Part shown: piece by piece, positions 33,883 to 44,794 of the stretch | How positions within the stretch are numbered: position 1 is the first letter of the stretch | How the letters are laid out: each line of letters begins with the position of its first letter | NCBI GenBank assembly: GCA_017165825.1 | Contig: CM029366.1 | Coordinates: 22,604,342-22,668,341, forward strand | Source of the DNA: Hepsetus odoe | Lineage: Eukaryota > Chordata > Actinopteri > Characiformes > Hepsetidae | DNA: 64,000 bases | Reading direction: 5' to 3' | Notes under the pieces: model-generated | Seen by the model: the letters and a program-made list of their open reading frames with translations, nothing else | What the model was told of the DNA's origin: nothing | Databases searched by the model: none | Made by a program: the position numbers and the translations under genes

Positions 33883-36800
33883 TTTTAGAATACATAGAGA
33901 ATTTATCTTGAATTAAAATGTTTAAGACCTTCATTGTCACATGGTTTGTGAACGCAGACACTTTTGTTGAATAGGACTGCCAGAGGCATTTGGCTTTATA
34001 GTGAAGTCAATTCTTATAGATGACAGTGTCCTAAACCACATCCACAAGTATTTGCCACTTTAATGAGGAGGTGGATGAGGTTTTAACAGGTTGAGAAAAG
34101 GTTTTTTTTTTTTAGGATGTGTTCACAGAAGTGATCTAGATGACTGCTGACTTTCTTTTGTTACAAGGATAGTCTCGCAGCTCCAGTTCTAACCCGAAGA
34201 AGCAAACATCATGGCTGGTCAATTATGATCTTGGGTAAATCTTTAATGGATTAAAAGTGCTCAGTTATAAATTGTTCATAAAACTTGAAGTCTTTACCCA
34301 GTGTGGTCAGAACATGGCGTAGCTCAGCACCCATCACTGTCCCATTGCCCTCTTTATCAAACACTCGTAGACCCTCCACAAAGTCTTCAAATGAGCCCTG
34401 GTCCTTGTTCTTGGCAATGGCTTGGAGCATGGGCAGGAACTGCTCAAAGTCCAGCATCTTCATGTTCATTTCTGAGAAAGACAACCATCAGGCACTCATT
34501 AGTGAGCACTTAGCCTACTTGACCTTCCTTTAGTGTCACTTACAGGCCTAGCTGACTATGTGCAGTCCTGGGGTGCAACAACCCAATCAAAGACTGAGTG
34601 ACAGTTAGGCCTTGATTAATCAAATCGCTTCAATCTGAATTCATCTTGTGTGTCTGTATAATGCTTTCAGGGCAGTATTTCACCAGATCACACAATATGA
34701 CCACCTGAAAAGCCTCAACAAGCCACCACTACTGCAAACCTGCAATAGCAACCGGGAATACTGACACAGAAAGAGGTGACTCATTGGTCTTTTAATGATT
34801 CATGATCACTTATTTAAAAATTCATTGTATCATGCTTACAAGGCATTCATAAAGGCTTTGGTTTCCTGCAGTCTTTCAGAATCAAGTAATGTCAACCTTG
34901 GGACATGACTGTGCTCAGCACCCTGCATTTTGGATTACTTGTCATACAGCATCAAAACAAGGACAGCAAACATCCGCAAGCCTGGCTCAAAACCAGGCAG
35001 GGTATAAGTCAGCAAAATCAGTTATCGTTCTGACCTTCAGCCTTGGGATTGCCAAGCACTTTGAGCACTTCAGCGTTGACAGGGTTTTGCCCCAGAGCAC
35101 GCATCACATCCCCACACTGACTGTAGCTGATCTTTCCATCGCCTGTCCGGTCAAAAAGTAGGAAGGCCTCCTTAAACTCTGAGGAAAAAGCAAACATGTA
35201 AGTGAATGAATAGATGTGACAGAGTGGTGATATGGTGTCTAAAAGTATAACTACATTACTTTGCAAAAAGTCTCTTTTCTTTATATTCTGCTGGGGAAAC
35301 ACCACAATGGTGCACAAGTACTGTTTAACACCTGTCAAACTGCCCTTTCTTTAGCACACCGAGTGGATTCAAGTTATGAGAAGAAATGTTTTACTGTGAC
35401 AAGATGCAAATTGCCTGTAGATAAAAGGTACCCAGATAAAGGGGTTCCCAAGGTTATTTGTACAGTACTGTCTTTCAAATAAGAAACGAATCAATGAGAA
35501 GTTAACTCGAGTGTCAGGTGAAATATGAGGTTCCCAAATGAGCTTCATATTTCATCTGCTTTGGACCTGAACTGTGATCAGGAAAGATGTATGTTTGTCC
35601 AAAGGTATTGCTGTAGCTTAACACTGACATTACAACAAGACACCAAGCATGTTTTAGCTCATCAGTTACATGAGGGGTAAAGAAAAGGGATGTTATTTTT
35701 GGCTGAACCTTAGGAATAGTAGGAAGTTAGAAAACAATTATATGTTGGCTTTTCGTGCTTTTGGGGGGGGCAAGCAGGCAAAAGCACAATGTCAAGTCAT
35801 CTTCACAGGCTTGATGTAAAAGCATTTCATTTCTGGTATAATACCTGTGTGTTTAACATATATCTAGATCATATTGATGTAAAGGAAATTCAGCACACGT
35901 AAGCTGTAGTTTAGTGAGGATGTCAGAGCAGAGTGCAGCTCTGTGTGTGAACTGAGGAATGAGACTGTCCCCGGGCAGGCCTGACTCAGTCTCAGCTCTA
36001 CACTCCTCCAGCCCTTATATGGCAAAGGAGAGAGAGAGTGAGAGAGAGAGTGTGAGAGAGAGAGAGGCAGCACATCAGCCAAGACTTTATCAACCGAACA
36101 AGAGGAAATTACACCACACCGAAAAAACACGACGACGCCTAGAATGGCCGGGGAGGCCATGAAAAGGAAAAAGTTGGTGTGGAATATTTTCGATGTTTTG
36201 GAGAGTTTGACTCCCTTTAGACTGCCTCGCCAAGCAGACTGAAGGAGGCGATTAAACACCATAACACGGGGCAATACGTGGCGTTGCGATACTTTATAAT
36301 CCATTTTTAATGCGCGTGGGGGAAATGAATCGTGAACAGCCTCACTCGCGGTCACTTCCGCCTTCTAGATGTCAAACGGCTGCAGGAACTTTGTTACAGA
36401 CATCCGCTCCTTATTCACCCAAAATCACACTACAAACCCAGCGAGGGAGTTAGTCACATCCTCAGGCATGCCAGATTATTGACACCTGACCGAGCTGTCG
36501 CAACACAAACAGGCATTTAGTGAGTTATTCGGTCACTTCCTTCGTTTCCTGGGACTCACCGGCTAACATCCCCTAACAGGAAGATAAACACAACCTGAGC
36601 AGCAGGACTGGGGACGAGAGAGACAGAGGGTCACCGAGGACTGTTTACAGTGCTGATGAGAAGCCCACACAGCTGCTAAAGGACCTCCAGCTGTACAACA
36701 AGAGCAGTTTCCCCACATTCAAGTTCACTCACCACTTATCTGGTCCTCCGAGAAGTCAGACTGCAGCCCGGTGTAGAAAGAGGGGAGGAAAACAAAAGCA

Positions 36801-37060
36801 CATCGTTACTGTCAACAGGCAACATGAACCCTGCGTTGTCACAAAACAGCAGGGGAGATAAACCGAGAACAGAGCAGGACAGCGTGGCTGCAGGACTGTG
36901 TGTTTCTGTGGGGCTCTCCTCTCCGTTAATCCTTCAGGCCCGTCAGCTCCACGGTCCGCCCCGCTCTGGAGGCCGATTTAAGCAGCAACACGGCTCACCG
37001 TGTGGCCGCCGGTCTCGTTGTGGGAATGGAAGACTGATGGAAATTCGCGCCACTTACCAT
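32019..37060 (-). CDS. myl6: Myosin essential light chain 6 (smooth/non-muscle MLC17)
   Basis: Binds the IQ motif of class II myosin heavy chains and stiffens the lever arm in the cytoplasm. Coding exons on the minus strand: 37058-37060 (ATG only), 36733-36760, 35035-35178, 34298-34471, 33760-33837, then one of two ends, 33596-33624 or 32019-32047. Either end gives 151 aa, the family's length. Recognisable parts are MSDFSEDQI, EFKEAFLLFDRTGDGKI, NAEVLKVLGNPKAEEMN, EGLRVFDKEGNGTVMG, GEKMTEEEVETLLAGHED and NGCINYE. The EF-hands are of the degenerate, non-Ca-binding essential-light-chain type. The exon at 33,596 ends EAFVRHIMAG; the exon at 32,019 ends ELVRMVMSG. These parallel the two MYL6 isoforms known in mammals. 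Convergent with smarcc2, as in human. Confidence 0.93.
32973..33015. repeat. A homopolymer in the last myl6 intron
   Basis: 43 consecutive A on the + strand, i.e. poly-U in the myl6 pre-mRNA, between the two alternative terminal exons. Confidence 0.95.
33852..33886. repeat. A27-T8 tract at the acceptor of myl6 exon 5
   Basis: On the sense (minus) strand this reads A8 then T27, and ends 14 bases before the exon 5 boundary at 33,837. The T run therefore serves as the polypyrimidine tract. Confidence 0.9.
36013..36022. promoter_or_regulatory. Consensus CArG box in myl6 intron 2
   Basis: CCTTATATGG fits CC(A/T)6GG, the serum response factor site. It lies in the intron between the second and third coding exons, about 1 kb downstream of the start codon. 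SRF sites are typical of smooth-muscle contractile genes, so it may drive muscle expression of myl6. Function is inferred. Confidence 0.5.
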
Positions 37061-37225
37061 CGCGCCGGCTGAGAGGAGAGGAGCGGAGAGGAGAGAGAAG
37101 AAGAGAAGAGGGAGCACAGGCCGGGTCTGCTCACTGAAGGAGTCCGGACTGGGCGATACACAGCAGCGGGTTACATACATATATGACGTCACATCATCTC
37201 GAGGCACGGCCTCCACCAATCAGAT
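37061..37225 (-). promoter_or_regulatory. myl6: myl6 promoter and 5' leader with CRE and CCAAT motifs
   Basis: GC-rich sequence upstream of the myl6 ATG. A full CRE (TGACGTCA) lies at 37,184-37,191, and a CCAAT sequence on the + strand lies at 37,216-37,220, about 125 and 155 bp upstream of the start codon. No clear TATA box. The start site is probably between the ATG and the CRE. Confidence 0.55.
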
Positions 37226-37229
37226 CGCG

Positions 37230-38390
37230 AGGGCGTCGGCTGAATCCCAAACCACTCCACACTGCTCGTATAGTGCCCTATTTAGGCAAATGTACTTTTT
37301 CCCTTCTATTCATTTTAATGAAGAAATACATTTCTTTGCTCAGTGCAAATGAATTACTCCTCATACTTACAGCACGGCCATATACGAACACATACGTAAT
37401 GCGTATTCATTTGCAAGGACTGAAATAGGGCAGTGTGAACTGAAATTCAAGTTGTCCAAATTTTGTTGTTCCAGTCTAATCTTTAAATTACTATTCCATA
37501 AAAATCTACACTTATAATGCCACGTTGAGGAAGAAAACAAGAGGATGGAATGTTTTAGTGATATATAAAAAATAAAGGACTGAAAAATCCCAAATTACAG
37601 AAACATTTGGAATTAATTATGAGCCTTGCATTCTGCCTTTATCAATGGGCCTTTAAATGGTTTTTCACCTGAACTGAAGTTCACTTAGCTTAACTGACTT
37701 GACTGAACATGCACACATTTGTTTATGCAAAGTCTCACAGATGGTGGTGTATATCATAGTAAAAACCAAGCCATTACGTAGAGAATTATCCATAGACCTG
37801 CAAGGCAGGATTGTATCAAGATACAGATTTGGGAAAGGATACAACATTTGAAGTTAAAATATTTTTAGATCCACCCACAGCCTTTTTAGACCTGACTGGC
37901 TGACAGTAATTAAGGACAACGTGAACCTGGATAATGTATTTTCTCATTAGTAGCCTGGATGAGTGAAATGGAGGCTTTGTAGCAATAATTATCTTAAAAG
38001 GTAAGGATGACACGGACACTTCAGCAGTAAACAAATGTACTCCCTTGAGTAATTCATATATTGAAAGGAAAACAGCCTGAGATATATACATTGTTTATTT
38101 TTAAAGTGGGAATTTAGTTCATTTCAAAAACAATGTAAACAAACGTTCATAATACATTTCTCAGGTGTGTTCTACAATTCTGACCTGAATTGTGTTGGAA
38201 TACCTTTAGATTTTTTTACAATCAGAACTTATTGATAATAAGCTGCACCCAACAGAAATCCTGTTTTTGGGATTGTATGGAGAGGGAGATTTTTCTTTTC
38301 TGGCATTATTATAAACTGGTTCACACAGTGGGAATGAAATATGATTTTATAATAAGCAGACTGTCCTCTTAAGGCAACACAGTGAGATTT
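37230..38390 (-). other. Gap between tsfm and myl6, including tsfm 3' UTR
   Basis: The two genes are in the same orientation. A minus-strand AATAAA at 38,094-38,099, about 290 bases after the tsfm stop, probably ends the tsfm transcript. The remainder has no recognisable gene or repeat. Confidence 0.5.
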
Positions 38391-40351
38391 CTAGTCCACC
38401 TCCTGAGTGGAACTCTCACCACATTTGTAACGTATAAAGTCGAGCACCCGTGCCTCATGCAGAGTGAGGTACTGTCCCACAGTGTATTTGGGGTCAAGCA
38501 GGAAGGTCTGTGGTAAAAGTCGTGTCTCAGATTCCCCACAAGGTAGATCTTCCAAGTTGCCAAGGGTAACAGGAGCCTCCCCTACAATATGCTGTCCCAT
38601 CTTCTTGCCAATTACCTCAGTTTGTCCCTCAGGCCCACCCTGGAACACAACTAGTGCACCATAGCGTCCCATTGGCATACTGTTCTGTCCTGTAACTGCA
38701 GCATGCACATATGAGCCAATGTGCCACTCAGCAGGGACACCGATGGACACAGCTCGCCTTACAGAAATGTTCTCACCCAGTCGACCTGAGAAGAAAATGC
38801 AAAGAGGAATCTGAGGTAAAGCACAGCAATAAAACTATGAATATTTTGTATTTAGTATCTTCGTAGTTTGAACTAATTATAAACAAGCTTTATTAAACAC
38901 TTTTTATATCAAAAAACATGTGAGGGACAGGTTGGGGTGGATATGAAACAAATGGAACCATTGCACCTAAGAGATTCTGTATGATGTACATCAGTTTAAA
39001 GTTTTGCAGTTCATAACATTTATGATTACGGCATTTAGCAGACACTTTTTTCCAGAGTGACCTCCAGTTCCTGATTACAGGGACAGTCCCCCTGGAGCAA
39101 TTTGGGGTTAAGTGTCTTGCTCAGGAACCTGATGGTGGTTTTGCTGAGGTAGGATTTAAACCTACCACCTTTTGGTCCATAAGCGAGTGTCCTACCACTA
39201 GACCACCACCACACCACATCCATGTTTAACATCTTGTCTTACCTATGGTCAGGGCCAGCTGATCTGCCACTGAAGGGCCCTCTACCATGGTGAGCTTAGC
39301 AAGGTCCTCAGAAGACAACACACTCTGCAACAAAAACAAGAGTTATCAAAAGATACAAAACCCTCTATTATAATGAGAAGGATACGGCTAAATTCAAGCA
39401 TCCACTCAAAAACTGAGAATACCTTTCTGTATCCGCTTTGTGCCTTTCTGCAATGGTGAGCCATTGTGGCCAAAACAATGTCCTGCACCAGCCGCTGAAA
39501 CTTTTCATTCCTTGCCACAAAATCAGTCTCACAGTTTACCTTAACCAGCACAGACACAAAAGTCTTACATACGGCATAGTTTGTAATATATTTGTTGCAA
39601 CAATACACTGCTACAAAAAAACAACTTATGGGTAGTTCGTTAGATGAACATGATAGTATGCCAGATCATTTAATGGTCCGAAGCTGCTAATAAATCAGCA
39701 CTTTATATATAAAAAAGTGAAAGTGAAAGCGACAACCCTCATCATTGCAAGGTCACAGCACAGCACAGCACACAGTGAACCACAACGAAATTGGACCTCT
39801 GCATTTAACCCATGCAAACACCGTGCAGCAGTGGGCAGCTATTGAAAGCGCCCGGGGAGCAGTGACAGGGACGGTACGTTGCAACCTACTGGTGACTCCC
39901 TAACCACTAGGCCACCGCTGCCCAGTATGATGGGAATATTCAGTTTGAATGAATAAGTTTGCTAGATTCTCACCTCCACCATGACAGCTGCACTGTTCTT
40001 CACCAGCAGTCCGATCAGTCCTTCTTTGGTTTTTCTGCCCTCCAGTTTGCTCGCTTTGCTCCATCCTTCCTTCTGAGCCTGTTCATGGAGCCAGCTCTCC
40101 GCCTGCAAACGCGCGACAGGAAACATACCTGAGAGACCAACCCAAACCAAACCCCCCCTTTTAACTCCGTTTTGTGGCTAAAAGAAGCGCACCTGTGAGA
40201 CATCGTTGTTGAACTTCTCCAACGCTTTCTTACAGTTGATGAACGTGTACCCGGTGGCTTTGCGCAGTTTGATCAGAAGCGCTTTGTCTGCGCCGCTGTG
40301 GACACACTGGACACGACTCTGACAGGAGACCTGAGAGAGACAGTTGAACAT
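38391..40351 (-). CDS. tsfm: Mitochondrial elongation factor Ts
   Basis: Guanine-nucleotide exchange factor that recycles EF-Tu in the mitochondrial matrix. Coding exons on the minus strand: 40193-40351, 39974-40102, 39423-39539, 39243-39324, 38391-38785. They splice in frame to 882 nt, 293 aa (human about 325). The N-terminal UBA-like domain reads LLIKLRKATGYTFINCKKAL. It is followed by the EF-Tu contact region QAQKEGWSKASKLEGRKTKE and VNCETDFVARNEKF. The C-terminal core includes GSYVHAAVTG, GQHIVGEAP and LPQTFLLDPKYTVGQYL. I chose the ATG at 40,351 because it is continuous with exon 2's frame and gives a short Arg-containing presequence (MFNCLSQVSCQSRVQ). Its Kozak context is weak, and CTCTCTCAG just inside could be an acceptor, so an upstream first exon is possible. 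Confidence 0.92.
39017..39215 (+). mobile_element. SINE-like repeat (CATTTAGCAGACGCT family), copy 1, in tsfm intron 4
   Basis: Diverged copy of a very common fish repeat: GGCATTTAGCAGACAC, then TTCCAGAGTGACCTCCAG, then GTGTCTTGCTCAGGAACC, closing with a B-box-like GGATTTAAACC. A better copy is at 52,667. Confidence 0.75.
39715..39924 (-). mobile_element. tRNA-derived SINE in tsfm intron 2, internally deleted
   Basis: Reverse copy of the family at 699. The tail (AAGTGAAAGTGAAAGCGAC) and body are well kept. A deletion removes most of the tRNA-like part, including the B box, leaving only CACTAGGCCACCGCTGCCC. Confidence 0.85.
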
Positions 40352-40715
40352 TAGCGTAGAGGGAAAAGCAGACGTGTAGTACCTAGACGTGCAGAAACAG
40401 ACTGTAGACCTGTTGGGTACTGATTGTCAAAGTGTCATTCATACCCTCAAGAGATCAGCCCGCAGAGACCTAAATAAAGTTGAAAAAGCCATCTCTGTCA
40501 CCGGAATGTCATTGAAGCACGCTGAGTACGGAAAGCCGAAAGGGTACCTTCTTCGTGCTTTACTTCGAGATCTTATGTGCGCGACACAGCCAGGTCTCCA
40601 CAGCGCCCCCTACAGCACAGGAGCGCAATTACGGTCTCCCCACAACAGACTGCACGGGCCTCTCTGATCAGCACCATCTGCTGGTTGAACTGAACATTAA
40701 GCGAAACTTAAGCAG
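40352..40715 (-). promoter_or_regulatory. tsfm: tsfm promoter region
   Basis: CpG-containing DNA upstream of the tsfm start (GAGATCTTATGTGCGCGACA, CACGCTGAGTACGG). No TATA box is evident. The start site is not determinable by eye. Confidence 0.4.
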
Positions 40716-40940
40716 AGGTCAAAGTGATTATTTTTGTTATTGTGAAACACAGAATAGCACAAAGTGAACCACAATGATATTTAACCTCTGATTTTCATCC
40801 ATACAGCAGGTGGCAAGTATTTAAAGCATGCAGATATGGGGACGGTACCATGCTCTAGGGTATCTCAGGGCAACCAACTGATCTGGGATTTTAACCCACA
40901 ACCTCCTGATCCTGGGGCCTAGTCACTAGGCTGCGGAGTT
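40716..40940 (-). mobile_element. Degenerate tRNA-derived SINE
   Basis: Old reverse copy of the 699 family. AGTGAACCACAATGATAT, GGGGACGGTACCATGCTC and GGGTATCTCAGGGCAACC are recognisable, but the head is eroded. Confidence 0.65.
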
Positions 40941-41002
40941 AATAGACATAGGGTTCGGATCAAACAGCAGCATCTCACCATTCAGTTAAGAGCACAGATA
41001 CT

Positions 41003-41284
41003 TACTCATTTTCTGAGCTGCTTGTCCTGGTTAGGGTTGCGGGGCTGCTGGAGTCTATCACAGTTACACAGGGCAAAAAGCGGGGACACACTTTGAACAA
41101 GTCGCCTGTCCAGGGCACACACACAGACAAACACACTCACATCTTCAATAACATTTTCCAGACCGCAGACATGGGGATAATATGTTCACTGAAAGAAAGG
41201 AACCAGACTGTCCCGTCTGGTAATCAAACCCAGGACCTTCTTACTGTGAGGTGACAGCACTATCCACTGCACCATCATGCCATC
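41003..41284. mobile_element. Common fish interspersed repeat (class uncertain)
   Basis: Motifs of a widely dispersed teleost repeat: GGTTAGGGTTGCGGGGCTGC, AAGCGGGGACACACTTTG, AAGTCGCCTGTCCAGGGCAC, AACCCAGGACCTTCTTACTG and GCACTATCCACTGCACCA. I recognise the family by sight but cannot assign its class. Confidence 0.65.
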
Positions 41285-41412
41285 AAGCACAGATAATGAT
41301 GCTTAAATATGTTTACTAAATCTGCCTTGCAGTAAAATTCAGTGAATGTAGATAAAATGACCAGTGAAAGGTCTTATTTTGTATTAAAATCCTGGTGTGC
41401 TGATCTGCTGTT

Positions 41413-41489
<77 letters not shown>

Positions 41490-41494
41490 GTATA

Positions 41495-41570
<76 letters not shown>
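41413..41570. repeat. Compound microsatellite (TA)n-(GT)n-(TA)n-(T)n
   Basis: Consecutive blocks: TA about 41,413-41,429, GT about 41,430-41,474, TA with a few GT about 41,475-41,539, then about 31 T to 41,570. Confidence 0.95.
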
Positions 41571-41681
41571 CTGATCCACCCAACCCTGACAGGAATGTAT
41601 CTGACGAGTGAAGATTAAATTAGTGTTCACGGTTCCTATTAATATAATCAGGGCAGTAGCCAGAGCTCAAAAAATATTGTA

Positions 41682-41683
41682 TT

Positions 41684-41740
<57 letters not shown>
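41682..41740. repeat. (GT)n microsatellite
   Basis: About 58 bases of GT with one GG interruption. Confidence 0.95.
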
Positions 41741-41744
<4 letters not shown>

Positions 41745-42755
41745 TTTACCATGGCCAGAGGAGACTACACTTCTATTTAACATGTTTCATACAGTCACAT
41801 TTTCTGCACACGCTGTAGGAGGTCACAGTGTTGAAACCTTTTTCCAGATAATGATCGCTGTTTTGTGGGGCCTCCCTTACAATTCTGCATGATCACACAC
41901 ACAATGTAAATTCAAACTGCATTTAGTGAAGTTTGCTTGTGAGGTGGACAAGTTACACATCCTACATCATCCTATATCAAAATTGTTTTTTGTTCATGTG
42001 AATATTTAGCTTCAAGTTGCATTTTTAACTCTTTAAAATTACTGAGGTTGAGATGTTTCTGACCCCATGCCTGGCCTTAAGACCTATATCACGATTATGA
42101 TTATGATCATGATCATGATTATTGAGGCTATTTCTGAAATTCACAGTTTATGCCTCAGAAAGTTCTGTCAGCAGAAGTTGGTTGCCTTAAGGCACTTTAG
42201 GGCTTAAGTAGCAAACACATAAAGACTGTAAATAATGTAAAATCCTGTGACTAATTGTTTTCTCTTTATGTCTATACAAGGTATTTACAACCTGTTAAAT
42301 CCACCTTCACTGCCCTCATGGCCTCTGTGTAGTTGAGGCTGTCATATGGAAAGTTTTTGTTCCATGCACTGTGGGAACAACACCAGATGTCTTTCTCTGA
42401 CCCTCTGCATGAACTGGAGAAACCCTTTTAAAAGGACATGTTGAATTCTTGTGACTTTGCCAATAGTATGTAATGTTTACAGCAGCTAAAGAGAAGAGTT
42501 ATTCCCATAAAAATGGAGAGAAGAAACAAAAATTGGGACTAACTCAGAAAATAATAATAAAAAAAAAAGTCATTTAATCAGATTTAATTTATTAATTACA
42601 TTTTTATTGAATTTTATTTAGATACATTTTTGTTCTTGTCACATGCTGAAGCTCAGCCTCTCTGGTTCTCATATGTGGCAGAAGTTTAAGAACTCTTGCT
42701 GTAATTGGCTGGCGCAGCATAAAGGAGGAGCTGTGAAGGTATGATGGGGAAAATC
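41741..42755. other. Intergenic DNA upstream of endou
   Basis: No gene or known repeat is seen. A small tandem of ATGATC/ATGATT units lies at about 42,090-42,122. Confidence 0.5.
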
Positions 42756-42762
42756 AGGTTGA

Positions 42763-42768
42763 TATAAA
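42763..42768 (+). promoter_or_regulatory. endou: TATA box of the endou-type gene
   Basis: GATATAAAGA contains TATAAA 58 bases upstream of the ATG at 42,826. The transcription start would fall near 42,793, leaving a leader of about 30 bases. A TATA promoter suggests tissue-restricted rather than housekeeping expression. Confidence 0.6.
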
Positions 42769-42825
42769 GACCTGGCAACTTCTAAGATTTTATGCCTTGG
42801 TCACTTTCCTTCTGTGCTGAAGAGG

Positions 42826-44719
42826 ATGAGGGTCACTGCGCTTCTTTCAGTCATACTCTCCCTGATCTCTCAGGGGTACAGCAGTAAGTTCCTAAATATT
42901 TCAAGATTCCACTCAAGAATGATTTAAAAATGTCAGAATTGTGTATCCTGACTGAATATCATTTATCTCTTAATCTGATCACATGGTCTCTTCTGATGGA
43001 GGAAATGCTTTTTTAACCATTTTTAATAAATGATTAGACTCTGGTTGTATTTGGACTAATACCAGCAAATCCTGAGGAGACTAATGTAGTTCTTGATGGT
43101 GATGGTAACAAAGCTTGTCACGTTTCATTTCACTGTTTACTTTGCCCTACTTTATAACTCATCACGAGCAAAACCTAACAAAACTAAACCAAGTATCTCC
43201 AAAATTGTTACTTAACAGGAGAGCACAAAATATTCTTTACTCTAAATGTGGATTAATGTAAATTTATTCAAACTAGTTTTAGTATTTCTATCATGAAAGT
43301 GTCACCATTACATGATGTAGGGAAAAATGAAGTAAGATACATGGATCTTTGTGGACAGTGTTTATCTGTGAAGAGAGAAATAGCAATAATACAGAGAAGA
43401 TAAAATCAGTGTCTTCCAGTTAAGTCTTCAGCAATTTTTCCCCACACAAAGTGTCTAATGGTGCCGAATCTAAAATGACTGAATGCATCACTGCACTGTG
43501 ATTAGTGCTTTTTCTCCTGCTTCAGGGTAAGGCATGACAACAAAGTTGAATTAGATAACATAATTTACAAAAAGAGGTTATTCAAAGGGTTTTACATGAA
43601 TAAAAGAAAAAAGACAAAGAGCTCAAAAGCTTGAATAAAAATAGAACAACTAATGGGATTACTTCTTCAGTGAAGAAGATAAGCATCTTCAGGATTGCGA
43701 AATTTTGCAGTAATAGTAATATGAATTGGCACTTGTAGAGATGGACAGCAAAGTTCACTTCAGACTGATGCAATATTTTCCCGTTTTCATTGTAGAAACC
43801 ACTCATTCTTTCTATGTGTGCCAGAGGACATATGTAAAATATTAAGGTCTAGGAAAGTTTTCAAGGTACAGATCTATACATCTCTACACTGCATTAGAAC
43901 AGAACAAAAGATCTTAATGCTATGAACGGGCAAAAAACCCTCACAAATCTTGCATCGGTTAGATCGAATATATAACTTCATGAAATTGTTGATCATTTGT
44001 GCATGTGGAAAAGGCACACAGAAGCTCAAGGTCAGTAGGGGCAACTTTTGGGGCTAAAAATTTGAATAAACAAACTTACAGAGAGCTGTTTTATCACAAA
44101 TTTGTTATTGGTTATCAGAATGGCTGTGATGCCAACTTTATATTGGCAGAGGGAATTAAGGTCATTTGGGCCCACTTGTATTGTTTCACATACTAGCCCA
44201 CCCAAATATTTCCACAAAACAGTGACTTTCCTTTTTAACAAGGAGCAAAAAATGGTCTTCACTAGGCACACTAGTTTTACAAAAAAAACTCTATTTTGTA
44301 TATGTTTTACTCTTTAAGGTACTAAAGGCATCCAGTAAATGTCTGGAATATGTCATGTACCACTGAGGGCGAAAGTTCCGTATTGTATTCACATTTATTG
44401 CTGCTCCATTCCTCACTGTCACAGGCTTTGCCATAATATTTAATACTCAAGTTCAGGCTAGAAACACCATCCGCGCTTGGATTTTTTGCAGCTGTCTAAA
44501 ATAATCTGCATGAAGTCCAGTGAAATGAGAGGTCACTTTCGCCTGAGAGTAGATACATTTTGCACTAGCCTTTAATAAAAATGTTGATATCACTCTTAAA
44601 GGGAACAAATCACTCCCTTTACAGTCTGAAATTACAGTCCCTACAAATTGTTTTACCATGTGAAATTAGTAATTAATTAATTAACAACTCTCCATATTTG
44701 TGTGTATGTGTGTGTGTGT

Positions 44720-44794
<75 letters not shown>

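Noticed and set aside
35864..36355. 163-codon minus-strand open frame in myl6 intron 2
   Set aside because: Low-complexity GA/CT sequence contributes Ser-Leu-Ser runs. It resembles no known family, and the myl6 splice phases work without it.
40389..40667. 92-codon forward frame upstream of tsfm
   Set aside because: No domain is recognisable. It lies in the CpG-containing tsfm promoter, where open frames arise easily.
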